This document shows positions 45,808 to 50,262 of a stretch of DNA of 50,262 bases, piece after piece. Every line of letters begins with the position of its first letter. Position 1 is the first letter of the stretch. The stretch covers positions 1 through 50,262 of the forward strand of contig CAYRGJ010000024.1 in assembly GCA_964423835.1 (NCBI GenBank). Direction: 5' to 3'. The DNA is from JAFGCL01 sp964423835 (lineage in GTDB: Bacteria; Chloroflexota; Dehalococcoidia; UBA2247; RBG-13-53-26). Both the position numbers and the translations under genes were made by a program. The notes under the pieces were generated by a model. That model was not told the origin of the DNA. It ran no database searches and was given only the letters and a program-made list of their open reading frames with translations.

Positions 45808-48429
45808 CTACCAGGCCGGGGTCAACTCACCTGAAGGGCTGCGCCAGTAGGGCATCCATCCCAGCGCCAGCAGCTTCACCGAGACGTCCTTCCTGGCCGG
45901 GCTCACCCGCACCTGCTCCAGCTGCTCTGTCTGGGGGTCCATGCTGGATGACAGCTTGTCCATGTCGGCCTTGAAGTCGGCCTCAAGCTGCTTCAGCCTC
46001 TCCTGCAGGGCCTCCGCCGTATCCTCCGCGCGGCCCACGTCCCTGGACTCCTTGCTGGCGCGGCTTATGCCGCCCAGGGTGGACTTGGCCCCGCTGGTAC
46101 CCTTGCGGCCCATGAAGCCGCCGAGGATGGTGGCCCCGAAAGACAGCGCCGTCTGCACCTTCTGGTTCCGGGCCTGGTCCTTCTCCCGTTCCACGGTGGC
46201 CCTGGCGCGGCGCACCCGTTCCTCCAGGGTGGCGATCTTCGGGGCGTACTTCTGCCTCAGCTGGTCCGCCTGCGCATCGCGCCGCTCCCGGAAATGCTGC
46301 TGCAGCCTTATCCTGAAGTCTCTTTCGGACTCGCCGGCCGCCGAGGACTCCTTCGTGCTGGGGCTCTTCCACAGCTCCAGCTGCTGGCTCCGCGCCAGCC
46401 AGGCGGCGAACTCCTTGCTCCAGTAGCTGTAGCTCTCCACCTTCGCGGCAATGGAAGGCAGGCTATCATAGACGGCCGGCTCCACCGGGGACGGCCCCAG
46501 GGCCTTCACGTCGAGATCGGCCTCCGCGGCGCTCTGCCAGTCGATGGCCACCGGCCCGTCGGTCACGGCCGCCCGGCACACCACGTTCTTGATAGTGTTG
46601 ACCCCGGCTTTGACGCTTCTGAAGTGGACTTCGCCGGCGCCGATGACCTCCGGCCGGTAGACCAGGGATTGCCCGGCCGGCCGGCTCGGGCGCACCGGAA
46701 CGAAGTACTGCGGCACCCGGGGCGGCAGCACGGGCCGGGTGCCAGGCGCACCGGCAGGGGTGGGCGGGGACGGCGCGGCAACTGGCCCGGGAGGTGGCGC
46801 CGCCGGCGGGACCGCTGCGGGCACCGGGGCCGCGGCAGGAGGCGCGACAGCTGGCGTCCCGGCCACCGGGGAGGGCGGGACCGGAGCGGGCGCCGCACCG
46901 GCAGGGCCGGGATGCGCCGCCGGAGGCGCGGGAGGAAACGCCGGCGCCCCGGGCGCCACCCCAGGGGTGAGGGATGCCTGCGCCAGCTCCACCGCGGGTG
47001 GTCCGGCCAGGGCCGCCTTGACCGGGTCCATCAGTTGCTTGATCTGGCTGCGCGTCAGAGGGCCGCGCAGGTAGGACATCGCCCACCGGGTTTCGAAGAC
47101 CAGCGGCGCGTCGTCATGGACGTTGTTCATCAGGAAGATGCGGTTGGACAGGCCCGCCAGGGTCTGCTCCATACCCTGGCGGTCCCAGGCCACCCCGTTG
47201 GTGGCCGCCACGCCCTCGAGCCCTTCCAGGACGCGGGCCTTGTCCCGCTCCGTCTGCAGCCGGCCGATGAACCACGTCCCGGTATTGGACAGGCCCTTGT
47301 AGTCCAGGTCCACCGGGTTCTGCGTGGCCAGCATCAGGCCTACGCCGTAGGCCCTGGCCTGTTTCAGCAGGGTCAGCAGGGGTGTCTTGGAGGGCGGGTT
47401 GGCCACCGGCGGAAAGAAGCCGAAGATCTCGTCCATGTAGATGATGGCCCGCAGGCTGGTGGTGCCGGACAGGGTGCGCATCCATCCCAGCACCTGGTTG
47501 AGCAGCAGGGACACGAAGAACATCCGCTCCGAATCGGAGAGGTGCGCGATGTAGAACACCGCCGTCCGGGGCCTTCCCTCGGGCGTGTAGAGGATGGAGC
47601 TGATGTCCAGCGGCTCCCCCTCGAGCCACGTGCTGAACCCCGGCGCCGCCAGCAGGTTGTTCAGGGACAGCGCCAGCGCGAACCTGTCCTTGGAAGGGTA
47701 GAAGGACTCCAGGTCCATGACGCCGACCTTGTTCATCGGCGGCGTCTGGATCTGCTGGATCAGGCTGGCGATGTCCACATCCCGCCCCTCCCTCCAGGCC
47801 CTGTCCAGCAGCGTGGAGATCAGGATGTGCTCCCGGCTCTTTATGGGATCGGCCTCGATCCCGATGATGCCCAGCAGGCTGGTGGCGGTGGTGTTGATCC
47901 GTTCGCGCAGCAGCTCCTCGTCTTCCAGGACCGGCGGCGGCGGAGCAGCGAAGGACTTCAGGATGGAGACCGGGATGCCGGCCGTGCTCCCCGGGGTGTA
48001 GATGGCGTAGCTCGTGGACTGGCGCAGCCTCCTGATGCGCTCCCCGCTCTCCCCCCAGGACGCCAGCCCGTTCCTCCAGGTGTCCGCCTGCTTGGCGGCG
48101 TAGTCCTCCACGGACATCCCCTTCTTGAGCGCGTCCTCCTGGTTGACCCAGGGCAGGAAGTCGGCGGCGCTGAGGTCGGGGAAGGTCAGCAGCAGATTGG
48201 TGAGGTCCCCCTTCGGGTCGATAGCGATGGACGGTATGCCATCCATCCCGGCTTCCTCCAGGACCGAGATGCAGAGCCCGGTCTTGCCGCTGCCGGTCAT
48301 CCCCACGCAGACGGCATGCGTCACCAGGTCCTTGGAGTCGTACAGGAACAGGCCCTCCCCCGCCTTCTTCTCCGCCAGATGGTATGGCCGGCCGAGGTAA
48401 AAGACCCCCAGCTTCTCGTAGTCCTCCAT
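45808..48429 (-). CDS. HerA/DUF853-like ATPase with proline-rich linker and coiled-coil tail
   Basis: 873 residues from ATG 48429 (GGAGG five bases upstream); the longer frame to 48669 is not conserved. Walker A 'GMTGSGKT' is at 43-50, and Walker B 'IIYMDEIFGFFPP' near 330, inside a FtsK/HerA-type P-loop ATPase that also has 'ATQNPVDLDYKGLSNTGTWFIGRLQTERDKARV' (sensor and Arg-finger region). Residues about 555-650 are Pro/Ala/Gly-rich. Then comes a beta region ('QSLVYRPEVIGAGEVHFRS'), a long coiled coil (about 700-850) and a Cys-free end. HerA-like ATPases move DNA or act in defence or membrane remodelling. No NurA nuclease or other partner is next to it. Confidence 0.8.
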   Translation of the reverse strand: MEDYEKLGVFYLGRPYHLAEKKAGEGLFLYDSKDLVTHAVCVGMTGSGKTGLCISVLEEAGMDGIPSIAIDPKGDLTNLLLTFPDLSAADFLPWVNQEDALKKGMSVEDYAAKQADTWRNGLASWGESGERIRRLRQSTSYAIYTPGSTAGIPVSILKSFAAPPPPVLEDEELLRERINTTATSLLGIIGIEADPIKSREHILISTLLDRAWREGRDVDIASLIQQIQTPPMNKVGVMDLESFYPSKDRFALALSLNNLLAAPGFSTWLEGEPLDISSILYTPEGRPRTAVFYIAHLSDSERMFFVSLLLNQVLGWMRTLSGTTSLRAIIYMDEIFGFFPPVANPPSKTPLLTLLKQARAYGVGLMLATQNPVDLDYKGLSNTGTWFIGRLQTERDKARVLEGLEGVAATNGVAWDRQGMEQTLAGLSNRIFLMNNVHDDAPLVFETRWAMSYLRGPLTRSQIKQLMDPVKAALAGPPAVELAQASLTPGVAPGAPAFPPAPPAAHPGPAGAAPAPVPPSPVAGTPAVAPPAAAPVPAAVPPAAPPPGPVAAPSPPTPAGAPGTRPVLPPRVPQYFVPVRPSRPAGQSLVYRPEVIGAGEVHFRSVKAGVNTIKNVVCRAAVTDGPVAIDWQSAAEADLDVKALGPSPVEPAVYDSLPSIAAKVESYSYWSKEFAAWLARSQQLELWKSPSTKESSAAGESERDFRIRLQQHFRERRDAQADQLRQKYAPKIATLEERVRRARATVEREKDQARNQKVQTALSFGATILGGFMGRKGTSGAKSTLGGISRASKESRDVGRAEDTAEALQERLKQLEADFKADMDKLSSSMDPQTEQLEQVRVSPARKDVSVKLLALGWMPYWRSPSGELTPAW

Positions 48430-48527
48430 GATCGCCTCCTCCGGCGCCGGCAGCCGGCCTGTATCGGCCGGGCGGCGCGGTGATCCCTCACCGCTAATTG
48501 TACCAATTGCCGGCCCCGGCCCGCAGC

Positions 48528-49082
48528 CTACCGGTCCAGCCGGAACTGCCACTGGCAACAGCAGTCGCGGTAGGTCTTCCGGGGCGGCACCTTGAGCGGC
48601 GCCACCTCTATGGCCGGGTTGAAGAAATGGGCCATGATGCCCATGATCCTGGGCTCCAGGTCCTGGCATATCAGCTTCTCCCGCCCCGTGCCTTCCTTCT
48701 CCAGCGAGATCAGCGTGGGGCAGTGGCGTATGGTCAGCACGCCATCATTGGACCCTTTGAGCTCGATGCCATACTCGTAGATGTGCATCCAGGGCGACAC
48801 CTGCATGTACTTGAAAAGGGTCTCCACGTCATCGCCCCGTATGTTCAGCACCGAGCTGATCTTCTTCATCTCCCACAGCTGGGCCTTCTCCCAGACCTTG
48901 ACGTCACAGTCGAAAGCCTCGTCGTTGCCCCACTTGTTCATCACCGTGAGATACCAGAAGCCGTCGATCCGGAGCATGTACTCGTTGTAGGCATGCAGCA
49001 GCTTCAGCGCGGTCTCCTTGGTGAGCTTGTCGTGGTTGAAACCGGGGTCGAAACGGCCGCTGTAGTCTTCCAGTTCCGCCAT
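48528..49082 (-). CDS. DUF6125-like protein
   Basis: 184 residues. It starts 'MAELEDYSGRFDPGFNHDKL' and has 'LLHAYNEYMLRIDGFWYLTVMNKWG', which is typical of the DUF6125 family, as I recall it, from Chloroflexi and delta-proteobacteria. The C-terminal half has Cys residues in 'IRHCPTLISLEKEG', 'LICQDLEP' and 'RDCCCQWQF', a pattern shared with L-2-amino-thiazoline-4-carboxylate-hydrolase-like proteins, and may bind metal. No signal peptide. The ATG has 'aggaggcc' nearby. It follows the SDR at 49241 on the same strand (across the 35-bp repeats) and precedes the HerA-like gene by about 100 bases. Function unknown. Confidence 0.65.
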   Translation of the reverse strand: MAELEDYSGRFDPGFNHDKLTKETALKLLHAYNEYMLRIDGFWYLTVMNKWGNDEAFDCDVKVWEKAQLWEMKKISSVLNIRGDDVETLFKYMQVSPWMHIYEYGIELKGSNDGVLTIRHCPTLISLEKEGTGREKLICQDLEPRIMGIMAHFFNPAIEVAPLKVPPRKTYRDCCCQWQFRLDR

Positions 49083-49125
49083 CCTGTGGCCTCCTTTTCC
49101 TGGGGCTGGCGAACACCCGACGCCG

Positions 49126-49265
49126 GTGCGGCCGGCCAGCGCAGCATGGTCTGGCCGCCGGTGCGGCCGGCTAGCGCAGCATGGTTTGGCCGCCTGTGCG
49201 GCCGGCTAGCGCAGCATGGTTTGGCCGCCTGTGCGGCCGGCTAGCGCAGCATGGTTTGGCCGCCG
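49126..49265 (+). repeat. Four tandem copies of a 35-bp unit, overlapping the SDR 3' end
   Basis: Units begin at 49126, 49161, 49196 and 49231 (35 bases each); units 2-4 are nearly identical and unit 1 differs at a few bases. On the minus strand the unit carries the last codons of the SDR gene ('GGQTMLR' and its stop), so the true gene end (49241) was copied three times downstream. Confidence 0.9.
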
Positions 49266-49999
49266 TCTACCATCAGCGTCTGCCCGGTGATGTAGTCCGA
49301 ATCGGAGCTGGCCAGGAACACCACGGCCCGGCCGATGTCCCGCTCCGGGTCTCCGAAGCGCCGCATCGGTACGGCGGCCAGCATCCCCTGCACCATCTGC
49401 GGCCTGGTTTCCGACCGGTCCTCCCAGTATGGATTGGTGGCCAGGGGGCAGATCACATTAGCGTTGATACGGTACCGGGCCCACTCGTGACAGGCCACCC
49501 TGGTCAGGGCCCGAATGGCTTCTTTGGCAGCGGCATACGCCGCCCACCCGGGCGCGCCGTCCAGACCGGCGGTAGAGCCAAAGTTAATGATCTTGCCGCC
49601 ACGCTCCTTGAAATAAGGGAAGCACTCCTGCATGAAGTAGAAGGTGCCCATGAGCCCCGACCCCAGCGCCAGGATCATGTCCTCCTCGGTGGTATCCTTG
49701 AGCAGCACATCCGTCCGCATGGCCTGGGCCGAGTTGACCAGTATGTCCACTGCTCCGAAGGCGCTGACCGCCGCCTCCACCGCTCCCCTCACGTGCTCGC
49801 GCCGGCTGACGTCGCAGGGCACCGCCAGCGCCCTGGCGCCCAGGGCCGAGACCTCGCCCGCCGCCTGCTGGCAGGCGACCTCCCGTATGTCCACCAGGAC
49901 CACCGACGCGCCCTCTCGGGCCAGGGCCAGGGCCACGCCCCGGCCAATCCCCTGCCCGGCCCCGGTCACGATCGCCACCCGGCCGTCCAACTTGCCCAT
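49241..49999 (-). CDS. Short-chain dehydrogenase/reductase
   Basis: 252 residues, classical SDR. 'TGAGQGIGRGVALALA' at 13-28 binds the cofactor. 'VVLVDIREVA' has the Asp that favours NAD. The usual NNAG is changed to 'NSAQA' near 90. Catalytic Ser in 'IINFGSTAG' and 'YAAAK' are present. 'GQTLMVDGGQTML' ends the protein, and these last codons and the stop are repeated three more times in tandem downstream (49126-49265). No partner gene fixes the substrate. It is minus-strand, next to the DUF6125-like gene. It is similar in type to the SDR at 19240 but clearly a different gene. Confidence 0.85.
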   Translation of the reverse strand: MGKLDGRVAIVTGAGQGIGRGVALALAREGASVVLVDIREVACQQAAGEVSALGARALAVPCDVSRREHVRGAVEAAVSAFGAVDILVNSAQAMRTDVLLKDTTEEDMILALGSGLMGTFYFMQECFPYFKERGGKIINFGSTAGLDGAPGWAAYAAAKEAIRALTRVACHEWARYRINANVICPLATNPYWEDRSETRPQMVQGMLAAVPMRRFGDPERDIGRAVVFLASSDSDYITGQTLMVDGGQTMLR

Positions 50000-50032
50000 G
50001 CTCTAACCTATCCTCACTCTACAATATAGCAC

Positions 50033-50062
50033 GGCGGCGGCCAGCCGAGGCCGGCCGCCGCC
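50033..50062 (-). terminator. GC-rich hairpin between minus-strand genes
   Basis: GGCGGCGGCC (50033-50042) pairs with GGCCGCCGCC (50053-50062) across a 10-base loop, between the end of the frame at 50184 and the SDR start at 49999. It suits the end of the upstream transcript. Confidence 0.5.
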
Positions 50063-50183
50063 AGTTCGAAGTGAGCACGCCTGCCAGCCTGGTGTGGCCA
50101 GGGGGGGGTTAGGCCGTCCTCCAGCATGGCCGGGCCGTTCACCTGAACCATCAATCGGGATCAAAAGAGGCCGGCGGGCCGGC

Positions 50184-50262
50184 TCACAGTGCCAGCGCCT
50201 CCTCCTTGAAAGAGGCCACCAGGGGGCAGTCCGGCCATTTGCACCCCTTCATCTTCTTCCTG
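50184..50262 (-). CDS. C-terminal end of a protein with a CxxxxC motif
   Basis: The minus-strand frame is open to the window edge and ends in TGA at 50184. The visible residues read 'RKKMKGCKWPDCPLVASF' and then 'KEEALAL'. The pair of cysteines around a Trp-Pro-Asp is like a short zinc or iron site. An ATG at 50252 could begin a 22-residue peptide, but a longer protein continuing off the window is more likely. No family named. Confidence 0.35.
   Translation of the reverse strand, partial: RKKMKGCKWPDCPLVASFKEEALAL

Noticed and set aside
46294..48483. A 729-residue plus-strand frame opposite the HerA-like gene
   Set aside because: Antisense shadow, Arg/Gly-rich and without motifs; the minus strand has Walker A and B.
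49126..49265. CRISPR-like array
   Set aside because: Repeats are directly adjacent with no spacers and derive from the SDR gene end; no cas genes.

Overview
The window is a GC-rich, gene-dense stretch of a bacterial chromosome. It contains two 10-N scaffold gaps (14933-14942 and 15657-15666), so it comes from a draft, probably metagenome-assembled, genome. No gene names the organism outright. A heliorhodopsin (a family known almost only from single-membrane prokaryotes), a glutaminyl-tRNA synthetase, KOR/2-hydroxyacyl-CoA-dehydratase style metabolism and the absence of outer-membrane genes together suggest an anaerobic Chloroflexota (Dehalococcoidia-like) bacterium. That is an inference and has not been tested by phylogeny.

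Layout. 1-9.5 kb is mostly housekeeping: a glycosyltransferase tail, a minus-strand ilvE / membrane protein / PAP2-like operon, a GalT-like nucleotidyltransferase with a small membrane protein, a transglutaminase-TPR protein, a DksA-type zinc-finger protein, two tandem lspA genes overlapping an RluD-type pseudouridine synthase, and glnS. At 9622-9696 lies tRNA-Asn. Its 3' end is repeated at about 12.6 kb and again at about 13.88 kb. Between these copies sits an accessory island without a visible integrase: a decayed GH3 glucosidase remnant, small secreted proteins, an ASCH protein and zinc-ribbon proteins. A coiled-coil protein and two SAM methyltransferases follow, the first lying between the two scaffold gaps.

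16.5-30.8 kb is a large catabolic locus arranged around a 517-bp divergent regulatory region (20059-20575). Leftward run an SDR, a crotonase and an FMN/FeS/FAD dienoyl-CoA-reductase-like enzyme. Rightward run a class III CoA-transferase, two 2-hydroxyacyl-CoA dehydratase/benzoyl-CoA reductase-type subunits, a ferredoxin, a three-gene 2-oxoacid:ferredoxin oxidoreductase, a D-2-hydroxyacid dehydrogenase homologue, a double Lrp/AsnC regulator and an acyl-CoA-synthetase-like protein. The set resembles the Had/Fld amino-acid fermentation modules, with an oxidative ferredoxin-reducing arm and a reductive dehydratase arm. The ATP-dependent activator is not in the window, and several enzymes lack textbook catalytic residues.

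31-50 kb holds a MaoC-like dehydratase, a BaeSR-type two-component system downstream of a secreted Cys/Gln/Asp-rich protein, ftsH, a Nei/Fpg-like protein facing a heliorhodopsin gene, a thermonuclease-like protein, DUF2780 and DUF4126 proteins (the latter apparently with a CTG start), a membrane-anchored clostripain-like protease, a small HExxH protein, an epimerase-like protein, a CorA transporter, a large HerA/DUF853-like ATPase, a DUF6125-like protein and an SDR whose last codons are copied in a 35-bp tandem repeat.

The most notable observations are the dehydratase/KOR operon without an activator, the heliorhodopsin beside a DNA-glycosylase-like gene, the tRNA-Asn integration scars, and the recurring loss of catalytic residues (PAP2, Nei, AMP-ligase, D-2-hydroxyacid dehydrogenase, crotonase).
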